NCBI RefSeq assembly: GCF_009905375.1
Contig: NW_027420740.1
Location: 1-64,000, forward strand
Reading direction: 5' to 3'
Length of the DNA: 64,000 nucleotides
From: Apium graveolens
Lineage: Eukaryota; Streptophyta; Magnoliopsida; Apiales; Apiaceae
Of the stretch, positions 32,728-45,512 are shown in pieces. The translations under genes and the position numbers were made by a program. The first letter of the stretch is position 1. The number at the start of each line of letters is the position of its first letter. The notes beneath the pieces are model-generated. The model saw nothing but the letters and a program-made list of their open reading frames with translations. It did not search any database and was not told the origin of the DNA.

Positions 32728-35093
32728 AGTTAGTCTGTTTCTAATTGTATGTGTTGTTGAATAGGTTACCGCTACTTGTTTGTGTAATGTTAATTTTATT
32801 CTGTATGAAACAGAATTGTGTGAACAATGTAAAAATCGATAATAAAAAGCTTTGATTCTTGCTCATGTCGCGGTCTATTCTTTGTGTCAGCAACTTATTA
32901 ATCATATTTTAGTAGAGCAATTTTCTTTGTAACGGATAAATGTTAATTGTTCATTTAATGCATGAAAAGGTGTTTGCTATATGTTATCTTGCTCATGAGA
33001 ACTTGCTACACGTGAGAGTAAATTAGTACTAGTTTGAATTGTACCTCTGTCTAACTGCCTTTGTTGCAAGTGTAAACTTCCCCTGTGGATAGTGCTAAAG
33101 TTATTTTTAAAGCAATATGCCTTGCAAATTTCCTCTTTTGCGAGAGCCAAAAGCTTAATCATGTAGCTCAACCAATAGTTGGAGAATACTTTTTTTACTT
33201 ACTACGTGGATAGCATGAACAACGATGATCGATGATTTTAGTCATGTCCAGATTATGTTTACAGCTTGTATTCATAATCAACCTGACGTACATATATATA
33301 ACAAAGAGGAGGCTATGATGAATTTCATCATACTTCACTTTAGTCTTCATAGAAATATCCACAGTATTAATGTTCTGGTCTTCTAAAATCGGGAAAAACT
33401 GGAAGCTGCAATAATCTGCAAGTAAAAAAATATTACTATAAATATTCCAGCTTAATTCGTGCAATATCAATTTGTAGCTTAGCTGATGAGTAGTGCAGCC
33501 TTGTTAAGGGAAATGGCCATTGAGCTTGAAACTTCTTGGCCAGAAAAATTTATAAAGTTTACACTATTAATAAAAGTAACATTCGGTAATCTTCTTTAAA
33601 ATCTTCTGTTCAAAGCTCTTTGTCGCTAGGCCTGGCTAGCATGCTTAGAGAATTTGTAACATTTAAAATATTAATCAAAAATTCATATGCATCAACATAA
33701 TGTTGTTGTAAAAATTAGTTTGAAATAATATATCTGCAATAAAAGCGAAAACATCTAATGTCATTAAGAAACTATCATATAAGATTACTACGGTAATAAA
33801 TATAGTATGAAGTTGCAGTGAACCAGAGTAGGAGGGAACATAATTAGAAAATTTAAGTGTATTAAGTTTAGCTACCGTATTTTAATAATTTAAGCAAATT
33901 TTGTTGAATTTATAAATACAATACCAATTGGTTTTTATAATAAAGAGTAATCACTCACATATAAAATTACAGATTATTTAGTTCATAAGATATAAGATTA
34001 AAGATGTAGTCATCTGCAAAAGAGAGTTGTCAAAGCTAGGCAGGGAAAACCCCACTCCAAAAATTAGGATCTCAGGCTGTTGTGGCATCCGCTTCTAAAA
34101 ATGAATCTCAGATGAGCAAATAGCAGTAAGCCTTTAATCGTATACTTATTTTCGGGGATGAAGTGTGGTCTGGATTGCCTTGTTCTGAAAGCAGCCTGAT
34201 TCACAGTTCACCGAAGAAAAACTCCGTTCTTTCTTTATGTTCTGCAAAGGCCTTGATTAGTTCTTGGTCTTAGGCCCCGGAAATAACAAATTTATAGAGA
34301 AATTTATTTTTCTTTTCTTTTTAAAATATAGAGAATATTAATATATTATATTTATGGGAATTAACTAATTTACAAAACATGTAACCTAACGTGTGGCTGT
34401 ACAAAAAAAACATTTTTCAGGGGACCATGGCTATTAAATACAATTGAATTGATCAGATCAAAATGCAGGTACCCTGGAAAAAAAATATTAAAGTTCTTAT
34501 CTGAAGACTACTGTTCTTGACTGAGCAATAAGAAAGACCTTTGGAATTGACCATCAAATTACGAATTTGATAATCCAGTTACCAAAATATCGTATTAGAT
34601 AAAATTGAGTCGGTGCTTTACAATTTATTTTAATTTATTCTTTCGTAAGAGTTGTTTACAGTTTTGTAATGAAATTCATTCTAGTTAATCGGATTGAAAT
34701 CTCCGTCTCATTCCTGTCTCACTTCAATCAAGTTCAGTAGTGATAAATCACTTGCAGGCAGAACTACTGGCCTGTAATTCATCTATAGAAAAGTCCAGGT
34801 TTGCTGTCTATTACAGGAATTAAAATTGTTTTTTTCACTTGCATTTATTATCATGTAAAGTGTTCCAACTACTCCACCAACCTTGTTTATAGCTTCTTAC
34901 AACCTCATCAGAGTAGTTCAATACCAGAACCAACTGAAGCCTTGTTTCCCAGAATTATTTTATTATACACTTCTCATCTGCATCAACTTCTTGAGTTCTT
35001 TCCATGAACTTGTTCTTTCAATCCAACTTTTGCGAAGAATTATATTGTTTCGAAAATAAAAACTTTGCTAACTGAGAAAGCGAAAACAAGAGA
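32728..35093. other. Intergenic region, no gene recognised
   Basis: AT-rich DNA between two plus-strand genes. Short ORFs (33195-33470 minus, 34801-35007 plus) have no recognisable motif. The right end should contain the promoter and 5' UTR of the PHO1-like gene; no clear TATA box was fixed. Confidence 0.6.
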
Positions 35094-38000
35094 ATGAAGT
35101 TTGGTAAAGAACTAGTGTCTCAGATGGTACCTGAATGGGAAGAAGCATACATGAACTACAATTATCTCAAATCTATCTTGAAAGACATAAATCATTTCAG
35201 AAACAGGAACAAACCTCCACCTCCTGCAGCAGCAGTGACTACTAATAATCCGGCTGGACTTAAACGAAGGCTAACACTTTACCGAGCTTTTAGTGGTCTG
35301 ATCCAAAGAACGTCGTCGTCCAAGATATCATCACCAGGCCCCATGCAAGATGTCGAAAGCCAGCCAATTTTAGTAAGCTCTGTGAATAGATCAGATGGCC
35401 AAGAAGGGTACGAGACTAGGTTTCTCATGTCGGCAGATGAAGGAGGGGAATACGAGCTTGTTTTCTTTAGAAGACTTGATGATGAGTTCAATAAAGTTAA
35501 CAAGTTCTATAAGGCTAAAGTTGCAGAGGTGATGAAGGAGGCTGACCTGTTGAATAAGCAAATGAATGCATTGATTGCTTTTCGGATAAAAGTTGATAAT
35601 CCACAATATGATTGCCCTGATGATGCGATTGAGATGAATCGTCTTGCTTCGGAGGTTGAAGCTTCATCTGTAGCTGCAGCCTTATCAGCTTCAAATCCTG
35701 ACACCATGAGAGAAAGTACAGATACGCACTTTCCTTCATAGTTTATATCTAAATAATACTCCCTCCGTCCCTCACAATTGTTATCGTTTCTGGGAGAGTA
35801 CCCGACACGCATTTTAAGATGAAGAGAAAATATTGTTTTTTAACTTTTTTTAAAAATTTTATTTTTCTGAATAAAAGTTTAAACATTCTATTTTTGTTCA
35901 GAAAAAGAAATTTTTTTAAAAAAATTATAAAGCTATACTTTCTATTCATCTTAAAATGCGTGTCGGACACTCTCCCAGAAATGATAACAATTGGGAGGGA
36001 CGGAGGGAGTATAATTTAATTTCTAAGTGGATTCACTTGACTGATTAGTTATGAAGAAATGTAAAACATACAGTTTCATTCAAAATTGTAAAAATTAATA
36101 CATGAAGATGAAGAATATGTAGCACAAAATTGAAAATCTGCCAAAGGGCAGTGAGTATAGGTTCGATTCACAATGAAGAAGACATGTGTGCCTGAGTATA
36201 GGAGCACGGGTCCTCTTAAAAAGCCCGGATTCCATTGAGAAAATGTAAAAATCTTTAACCTAATTTATATGCAGAAAAAGCGACTCACATGGATGTAATA
36301 GATGAAGATAGATCAAACAGAGGGGAATTATCAAAAGAGGATAATGAGGATAACAATGATGTAGTACCTTTAAGCTCAAGTGCTGGGGAGAACATCAGAA
36401 ACAGACCAGTGATTAAGTCTGATGGATCTTGTAGACCACCTCCACTGGAGATACTTGACCGTGTGACAATCAGGCATCCTGTTGAAACACCTCGATCGAC
36501 CATCAAAGGCTTACTTAATGTTCCTATTCAGACAGAACTGAAATTCAATAGGGAAAACATGAGCAAAATTGAAGATCAGCTTAAAAGGGCATTCGTTGAA
36601 TTTCACAACAAGCTCCGGCTTCTTAAAAGCTATAGGCAAGGGATATTGTGATTCCTTTTTACCTTGAAAATTAATTCTTGGTGTCAAAATTCATTTATAT
36701 TTTCCAATTGTTTTGTCCTAAAATTTCATGTTTTGAACAGTTTCTTGAACCTTACAGCTTTTTCAAAGATCATGAAGAAATACGACAAGGTATAGTCTTT
36801 GGCACTGTCTATCTTTTTCATGCTTTTTTTACATTTTCCCTGATTAGGGACTATACTCAGTGCTGCCGAACTGTTACAGATCACCTCACGAAATGCTTCC
36901 ACATCGTACTTGAAAATGATTGATAATTCTTATCTTGGCAATTCTGATGAGGTGAACCTTTTTACTGTTCTGGTTATTTATATTGACATCCTAACAAAAA
37001 ATCATTAGAAACCAACCAATAAACTTTCTGTGCCTAATTTGTGGATCACTGCAGGTTACAAAAGTTATGGATAAGGTTGAAGCTGCATTTATTAAGCATT
37101 TCTCTAATTCGCGTCGCAAGGAAGGATTGAGGATTCTAAGACCAACAGCTAAAAGACAGAGGCACAGAATAACTGCATTTTTAGGTAAAAACAACTAATT
37201 GCTTTATTTGAAGCACAACATGCCCCCACAACTAATAACAGATTTTCCTTTCATCGGATCACACCCCACATACCTGAGGAATGTTGTTGATTAAAGGTTT
37301 TATGACCAGTATATTAAGCCACATATTCGAGGGAGAAAATACAGTCATCAGTCAAGCTATATGGCCTGTGGCGTAGGCCTATCTTAAATTTTATGGACTC
37401 AAAACTTTATCTCTAAAATCATCTGATCCCTGCCAAAAAACTTTTAGGATTTTTTGCTGGATGCACAGTATCGCTCATACTCGCCCTCATTTTGATTATA
37501 CGTGCCGGTCGTATTTTAGACAATCCAGGCAGGCATCAGTACATGGTAACACTGTTTCCCCTCTATAGGTAACACTTGTTCTCCTCTATACTGGCTATAT
37601 TTTTGCTTTAATAAAAACTTACTGTACATGGTAAAAATTCTCTGCAGTTTGTTCGCCTTCATCGTACTACACATGCTTATGTATGCTGGAAATATATACT
37701 TTTGGAAGCGATATAGAGTGAATTATCCCTTTATTTTTGGCTTCAATCCAATTACTGCACTAGGTTTCAGAGAAGTTCTACTACTGAGTTTAGGCCTCGC
37801 GGTCTTGGCATTAGGCAGTGTGCTAGCTAACCTTGATATGGAACTGGACCCTAAAACAGGGGATTATCAAGAATTTACTGAGCTACTTCCTCTTTTTTTA
37901 GTTGTGGTAAGATCATGAAGCCTTCGTAAATTCTATGGTCAAAACCAAGTACACTGATCCAATCTTCAATCTATCAACAGCTTGTAATTGCCATCCTCAT

Positions 38001-39462
38001 CTGCCCATTCAACATTATATATCGTCCTAGCCGCTTCTTCTTTCTCACATGCCTGTTTCATGCTATCGGTGCTCCTCTATACAAGGTACACTATTATGCT
38101 ACGAGTCTCTGGCAGTAAAAAATCATAATCAACTCACTAGTCTCTTATCTGCAGGTTGTACTACCAGATTTTGTACTGGCAGATCAATTTACTAGTCAGG
38201 TACGTTTAATATATTTATGTTACACCAACTAACCAAGATATTCCTGCAATGTATGCTGAAAATGTAGTAATATTTTTTAGGTCCAAGCTTTCAGAAGCTT
38301 TGAGTTTTATATCTGTTACTATTTCTCTGGCAACTACAAGCTTAGAGATAACAGTTGCAGTAAAAATGACGTTTTTAAGACTTTCAGTTTCATCGTTGCT
38401 ACTATTCCTTACACATGGCGCCTTCTGCAGGTACTACTACTAACAAAATATTTCTGAAATAAGCTGTAAACTGATATTAATCATCACCCTCAATAATTCT
38501 ACTGTCTTAACGGAAACAAAAACAAGGAAACCAATGTAATATTAATTTGGCATTACAGAGTATTATCAGTAAAATTGTTAGACAAGTAATTTACGAACTT
38601 TAATCTTGATATCTTATGATATGTTTGTGTGAATTTTGTAAATTTTTATTTTCTTCATTAAAACAATCTTAATTGGTCACTTTACCTCCGTTTATAGTTG
38701 GTGACTCTAATCTAACAATCAAACTTATTATTTCAAGTTAACATTGGTAAAAATTCTGGCATTGTAAAAATTTGAAGTGGTTCCTATTATTCAGTGTCTC
38801 AGGCGTTTCTTCGATGAGAAAGATAATATGCAGGGATTGAATGGATTAAAATATTTTGCTACAATTGTAGCTGTTACTACAAGGGCTGCTTACTCTCTTG
38901 ACAAAAGTATTTCGTGGAAGGTGGTAGCCATAATGACCTCAGCCATTGCAGCCATCTCTGGCACATACTGGGACCTTGTGTACGATTGGGGACTCCTTGA
39001 TCGGAAATCTAAAAACCGTTGGTTAAGAGACAAACTATTAGTTCCACATAAAAATGTTTACTACGTTGCCATGGTTAGTCATCAAAAATTTACACTCATA
39101 AGTTCCGCTACTCATAGGATACTAACTCTGTTACTGTACTCTGTATAGGTGTTGAACGTCGTACTGAGACTTGCTTGGCTTCAAACAGTGTTGGATATCA
39201 ATTTTACTTTCCTGCATAGAGAGACCCTGATCACGGTTGTAGCCAGCTTGGAAATCATTCGTCGCGGTGTATGGAACTTCTTCAGGTAAAATAAAATGCT
39301 GCCTATGCAGGTTTGTTTTTCATTTGTAATGTTGCTACCAGTGAATTCTGAATGACTTGTAATTGGTGTAGGCTGGAAAATGAACAGCTGAATAACTCGG
39401 AAAAGTACCGTGCTTTCAAGTCGGTTCCATTGCCTTTCCACTATGATGAGGGCAAGGATTGA
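35094..39462 (+). CDS. PHO1-like: PHO1-family phosphate exporter (SPX-EXS protein), 13 exons
   Basis: Predicted 806 residues, typical for the family. Plant PHO1 proteins load phosphate into xylem or act in related signalling at Golgi and plasma membranes. Exons: 35094-35715, 36275-36635, 36741-36789, 36880-36951, 37055-37184, 37448-37568, 37648-37906, 37981-38085, 38155-38199, 38281-38430, 38795-39073, 39149-39285, 39372-39462. Phases join without a stop, total 2421 bases. The SPX domain starts [15 protein letters not shown] and includes [15 protein letters not shown] and [15 protein letters not shown]. Membrane segments lie in exons 6-9 ([19 protein letters not shown]). The EXS domain follows ([37 protein letters not shown]). 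The start resembles the PHO1;H3-like clade. Intron 2 has a GC donor; intron 1 holds a MITE. It looks functional. Confidence 0.95.
35759..36009. mobile_element. Stowaway-type MITE in intron 1 of the PHO1-like gene
   Basis: 251 bp with long terminal inverted repeats starting CTCCCTCCGTCCC, flanked by TA at 35757-35758 and 36010-36011. The inner arms also pair (GACACGCATTTTAAGATG against CATCTTAAAATGCGTGTC), so the whole element can fold. These are hallmarks of Tc1/mariner-derived Stowaway MITEs. Confidence 0.93.
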
Positions 39463-39701
39463 TGAGATAGAGCAGTTTGAAAAACATATCAGAAAGTATT
39501 TAGCTTGTCAATATGTGTTTGTTGTTAAACTGTATAAGTAGACAAGTTCATGCAAACATACCAGACATGACTTAACAAGGAGCACAGCAAAAATAAAACC
39601 AAGCTCCAATTATAAAATCGAATCTGAATTCTGAAATAATTTGAAAACATGTCAGACATCCTGACAACTAAATCATCACCAAGATCCATTTACGTAGTTT
39701 T

Positions 39702-40914
39702 TGTTGGAAATGATACTAACTATTACGGCAACATAGAGACAATTATATATTGAATTTAGCAAGGTAATGTCAAGATAACAGTTAACAAAACAAAATATAA
39801 CAAAACATGTAGGTGAACAACATTCAAGTAAAACCACTATCTGGTAAAATGTAGAAAGTAATGAAACAGCTGAGTCGCCAGGTCTTACTCGAAGTTCTGA
39901 CTTCTCTTGAAGAGATAGTTGCCCCCATCTGGCTGTGTTGGGATGCTATGCAAGAACTCCTCCAGGATAAAACAACTCCGAGCTTTGAGTTTACAGCACC
40001 TCGAAACCTTGACCTCGACTGGAACCTCATTTCGCCGGAAAACCACTATCTGAATATGGGAGAACAGAGAGTATAGGGAGGAGGAGAAGAAGAATGTAGG
40101 GTGTGGCGCAAAAAATTCAGAACTTCAGTCCTCTATTTATAGTAGAGACTAAGTGAAACTGACACCCCATTTAATATCAGAATTAAACTGTAAAATTAAT
40201 ACATAAATCAAAACCGATAATTTGAATTTAAAATAAAAATTGTAACAACTTATTTATTATTCCTCACATTATTTTAGATTTAATTTTAATTTGAAGATAT
40301 ATCAGTTACAGAGTTATTTGTCAATTTAATTTTAATTTGAATATATATCAGTTACAGAGTTATTTGTCAAATGACCAGGTTCAATGAATCTGACTAAGCC
40401 CACTTTGTAAGTGACTTAGCCTAATTCAGAAAACGAACTCAGCTCAACAGTTATAACCCAGTTCTAATTAAAATATTAAATCACACAAATAAATAAAATC
40501 CTCGCCCAGGTCGCCTCGCGTACACGAGACGACAAGACATTTGCCCAAATCGCCCTTCGACCCGCCACGGTCCGGTCCGGTGCGGGGCGGCGGCGTGCGC
40601 GCGAAGCACACAAGAACACAATGCACCACCACACACCTTAGTAGTTGTACACTACCCATGTGTGTGATACTATATAAAGTCAATACCCCCTTTATTTATT
40701 TTCAATGTGGGACAAAACACATTCTCTTTTTTCAAGCTCTTTCAAGCCACTAAGTTTAACTCTAATTCTCTATGGATTTCATTAAGAAAAATTCTTAAAA
40801 CCATACATGAAAGTTTAAACTCACATATCGTGGAACAACTTCCAATCATTAGATTTAAGGATTATCATCAAGAATATAATAAAAATATGATCTAAAATTC
40901 AATTTTTTCTAACA
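39702..40914 (-). repeat. 3' LTR of the second Copia family
   Basis: 1213 bp. On the minus strand it begins TGTTAGAAAAAATTG. It includes a C/G-rich stretch (40500-40612) with GGTCCGGTCCGGTGCGGGGC that is mostly absent from the 5' LTR. Confidence 0.9.
40131..40142 (-). promoter_or_regulatory. TATA box of the 3' LTR
   Basis: CTATAAATAGAG on the minus strand; the same motif is at 47592-47603 in the 5' LTR, where it would drive the element. A plus-strand TATATAAAG also occurs at about 40670 and 48011. Confidence 0.55.
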
Positions 40915-40923
40915 ATCCCCCAC

Positions 40924-41456
40924 AAATCCATACAGAAATGCGATCAGGTTTTTCATCATGACTTGTTTTTCAGAGTCGGTAACCTTCCGAGTTTGAACCC
41001 TCCTAAGTCCTGTACTTCAATGGCTACCGGATTCAGATGGAATGTTTCACCTTGAATCTTAATCTGTTTAATATAACCATGTTCCATAGACGACGACAAG
41101 TCAACGGCTATGGTGCCAATCTACGGCTTTGAGATATTAATGGTCTTGTTTCGATCCTATTCGTCGAATGCTTCAAGGAATAACCCTTTCCTCTAATTGC
41201 CACCACACAATTATATTCGCTTAGCTGGGCATCTCCAGAGATATACTACCTCTATCTCGTCAATTGACTTGATCCCATTCAGAGTTTTAACACTCTTACT
41301 TTTCTAGCAGTGTCAGTACCTTCTAGGTTTACAGGGGATAGACTCAGATACAACAGTATCATCTATGTAGCAAAGGTACTACTAATGTATCCTTATATCT
41401 TGTTATTACCACATTGAATATACTTCGAGGGATCTCCTCTCATGTGTATTGGGTTC
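40924..41456 (-). other. 3' non-coding part of the second Copia element
   Basis: Between the polypurine tract and the solo-LTR insertion. No open frame of note; it is the leader to the 3' LTR. Confidence 0.55.
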
Positions 41457-42944
41457 TGTTAGGGCGAAAACACGCGCTAATAATACACGCAAGTATACGC
41501 GTTCGCAATTAATATATAATACTTTCTAGTTCGTTCCCACAGAAACTCAGACTAATTATTGTTCAATTAAACTCACTCACCAATGTATGATTACTTCTCA
41601 ATGTTAAGACACTAACACTTAGAATTATTGACTAAATATTAACTATAATTAACTACTTAATTAATCACTTAATTAACACTTCGAATTAACAATATTAAAA
41701 CACTCATGAGATCACAACTTCATTACTACTTCCTTCAATATTTATTGTTATTACTCTTAGCATGCAACAGTGATGATATTAATCGAATAACACGAAACTG
41801 ATAAAAGCCAACTCTCATTGTACTAATATCATTCTGCCAAACATCCACAATTAAGATAGAAGTTGAATAGACATCAATCATGTTGAGTTCCTATATGTCT
41901 ACAGAAATTGACAACATAGTGATTTAAGCACAAGTTATTCCTTTTGATTACACAAGGCGAATAAAACGGTTAGAGTTACCCACTAATCATGCACATCATA
42001 CATGAACTTATGCTAGCATGGCAAGTTCTAAATCTCGAGATCCACCGTCGCTTCACAAGATATTAACACCCTATCTTATATGTTTGCGACGCACATAAGA
42101 CGAATACGCACAACCAATACTAGACATTATACAATCATCACACACTAAGATATTAAACAACTAACTAAAGAATTTCATAGTAAATCCGTTACGACCCCAT
42201 GATCATGATTAGCCCATGATAGCACTTATCGTCATCATGGGTTCATATGAAAATATGATAAACAAACACAAGAGAATAATATCTAAACTAATTATATTAA
42301 ACCAGAGTACGTCACAAGAGTAATTAGGTTCAAAAGCAAGAAAACTAGCATCCAACGTTACAACAAAATAAGAATCACAAGAAAATATGCTTCCTCTTCG
42401 TTGCGATGTGCTAAAACGGTCTTCTTCCTTATCTCCTTCGCTCCTTGCTTAATACAATGATCCAACCTTGTGAAAACGTCTCCAAATCTACTTATATAAT
42501 AGTCCCATAAAACTCAGATTACATAGAAGTTGGAAGCCAAACAGAAGTAGAAGTCTAAAACAGATTATTATTTTTCCCGACCCTGCGCGGCCGCTCAGCA
42601 TAGCTGAGCGGGCACTCAGCCTTCTGCGCGGCCGCTCAGCATAGCTGAGCAGGCGCTCAGCCTTCTGCGCGGCCGCTCAGCATAGCTGAGCGGGCGCTCA
42701 GGACCCTACTGGAAAATTCCTGAGTTTGCTCCGTTTCTTCGCTGCAATCTGCCCCTTTCTTTCCTCTCGCAATGTTTAACACATGTCAAGGCTTATTCTT
42801 GATGATTACTCCTCCGAAATGCAACTTATACCCTGAAATGCACAAACACTAGAAAAACGCATCAAATACACAAAATGCTTGATTTCAAGACACCAATTTA
42901 AGCCATTTTAAGACGTTCTAAGTGGTATAAAATGCCACTTATCA
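41457..42944. mobile_element. Solo-LTR-like insertion (1488 bp)
   Basis: Starts TGTTAGGGCG and ends CCACTTATCA (TG...CA ends) and is flanked by GGTTC on both sides (41452-41456 and 42945-42949). No coding sequence or primer-binding site lies within, as expected for a solo LTR left by recombination, here inside the second Copia element directly after its pol. A GC-rich triplicated palindrome lies near its right end. Family and orientation are undetermined. Confidence 0.8.
42583..42702. repeat. Three 41-bp GC-rich tandem units with an inner palindrome
   Basis: Units start CTGCGCGGCCGCTCAGC at 42583, 42624 and 42665. Each contains GCTCAGCATAGCTGAGC, a 7-bp-armed palindrome with an ATA loop. They stand out sharply from the AT-rich surroundings. 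Confidence 0.92.
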
Positions 42945-42949
42945 GGTTC

Positions 42950-45512
42950 CCACTGTTGATGAATTATGATGGGTTGACAGTCCAATCCCCAACCTTGACT
43001 TGAGGACCACTGCAGGTTCTAGTCCCTTAGTCAAAGGATCAGCTATATTATTCTGAGTTCCTATGAACTTTATAGTTATAATCCTATCAGACACTAAACC
43101 CCTTATAGATTTAAGTCTAACTTGGATGTGTCTCTTTATTTTAGCATTATGATTTTTACTGTTAATCTTGTCAATACTTGTTCGACTATCACAATGAATA
43201 GCAATAGCAGGAAGCGGTATGCTTACTACAGGTATCCCAGACATAAGTCCATGTAACCATTCAGCCTCCGTCCCCGTGGCATCTAGTACACACAACTCAG
43301 CCTCAAATGTAGACCGAGTCACTATAGTCTGTCTGCTTGACTTCCAGGATATTGCTCCACCTGCCAAGGTGAACACATATCCAGTCACTCCATTGGAACC
43401 AGACTTCTTAGCTATCCAACTTGCATTATTGTACCCTTCAAGCACACCTCGAAATCTCCTGTAGTGTAAACTAAGGTACATTGTGCCTTTTAGATATATA
43501 AGTACTCTATCAAGAACATCCCAAAGAATTCTGTTTGGACAGCTTGTATATCTAGCCAATTTAGACACATAATATGAAATATCTGGTCTAGTACAGTTAG
43601 CTAGATACTGCAAACTCCCAATAATCCGAGAATAACTTAACTGAGACACAGGCACTCCTGAGGTATTCTTGACAAGGGCAACTTTAGAATCATAAGGTGT
43701 ACTGGCGATTCCACACTGTGAATAACCATATTTTTCAAGTATAGATTTCTCTATATAATGAGATTAAGTCAAAGTTATTCCTTCAGCTGACTGAATCAAT
43801 TTGATTCCAAGAATCACACTAGCCTCACCCTTATCCTTCATTTCAAAGTGCCTTTTCAAGAATTCTTTAGTCTGGTTAATAATCTCAATATTGGTTCCAA
43901 ACAGTAAGATGTCATCCACATATAGGCACAGGATAACACATTCACTACCTTTAACTTTAGTGTAGACACACTTGTCACTTTCATTAATCTTATAACTGAA
44001 TGGCAATACAGTTTCATCAAACTTTTTATGCCAATCACTGGGAGCTTGTTTCAAGCCATAGTTGGACTTAATCAACTTACATACTTTTCTTTCATTGCCA
44101 GATGCAACAAATCCCTCAGGATGATCCATATAAATCTCTTCCTCAAGTTTACCATGAAGAAAAGCGGTCTTTACATCCATCTGATGGATGATAAGACCAT
44201 GGACGGAAGCCAATGCTATAAGCATTCGGATTGTTACCATCCTAGCAACTGGAGAGTATGTATCAAAGTAATAATTTCATTCCCTCTGCTTAAAACCCTT
44301 AGCTACCGGTCTAACTTTGTACTTATCTATTGAGCCGTCAGGGTTCAACTTCCTCTTAAAGACCCATTTGCACCTAATAGTAGAACACCCAGGAGGGAGA
44401 TCAACCAACTCCCATGTTCCATTAGAAATAATAGAGTCAATTTCACTCTTCACAGCGCCCTTCCAATGCCTAGACTCCGAAAAATCCATAGCTTGCCGGA
44501 AAGTTAAAGGTTCGTCCTCGACATTGTAAGTGATAAAATCACCTCCAAAGTCCTTAACTACCTTTGCACGCTTACTTCTCCTTGATTCATCTACTTCCTT
44601 ATGAATAGAGCTACTACTTGGTTCCGCCCCCACATTTGTCATCTTTTCCACATGATCAGGAATAGAACTCGATGTGTGAGTAGGATCTTCCTCAGAAGTC
44701 GTTTCAGGTATTCTAGTCTTCATAGGGTAGACATCCTCAAAGAATGTAACAACTCGAAATTCAACTATCGTGTTTGCCACTATGCCATCTATGTCAGATT
44801 TTAATACTAAAAATTTCATAGTTGTAGTGGTTTCAAGATAGCCCAGAAAGATACAGTCAACAGTTTTCAGACCTAGTTTCTTTCTCTTGTATTCAGGAAT
44901 AAGTACCTTAGAAAGGCACCCCCACACACGAAGATACTTGAGACTAATCATCTTGCCTTTCTATAACTCCAAGGGTGTCTTATCCATGTGTTTCAGAGGG
45001 ACTCTATTCAAAATATGGCAAGCCGTATTTAGAGTCTCTCCCCACATGTATTTAGGCAACCCAGAGTTAATTAGCATACTATTAATCATATCTTTAAATG
45101 TTCTGTTCTTTCGTTCAGCAACCCCATTAGACTCAGGTGTGTATGGTGGAGTAACTTCATGAACTATACCATTGTTTGCACAAAATTCATTAAAAGCGTT
45201 ACTCGTATACTCACCACATCTATCAGATCTCAATCGTTTAAGTAACTTACTAGTTTGTTTTTCTACTTCGGTTTTATATATAATGAATTTACTAAGTGCT
45301 TCATCCTTATGTCTAAGTAAATAAATATAACAATATCTACTACTATCATCTATAAAAGTAATGAAGTATCTAAACTGGTCATTGGTCAACACACCACCAA
45401 ATTCACAAATATCAGTGTGTACTAAATCTAACAAGTCTGAATCCCTAACACTATTATGAAAAAGTTTCCTTATTTGTTTAGCAGACACACATACTTGACA
45501 TTTAGAACTCTT
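42950..45512 (-). pseudogene. Pol of the second Copia family (integrase, RT, RNase H), multiple stops
   Basis: On the minus strand, integrase shows VHTDICEFGGV, FIDDSSRYCYIYLL, TPESNGVAERKNRTFKDM (45488-44961). RT shows QMDVKTAFLHGKLEEEIYM and YVDDI (43908-43922). RNase H shows the expected GSLQYLANCTRPDI and FEAELCVLDATGTEAEW, ending at 42942-42950 against the solo-LTR insertion. In-frame stops separate the pieces at about 45513, 44952, 44276 and 43763. Confidence 0.9.
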
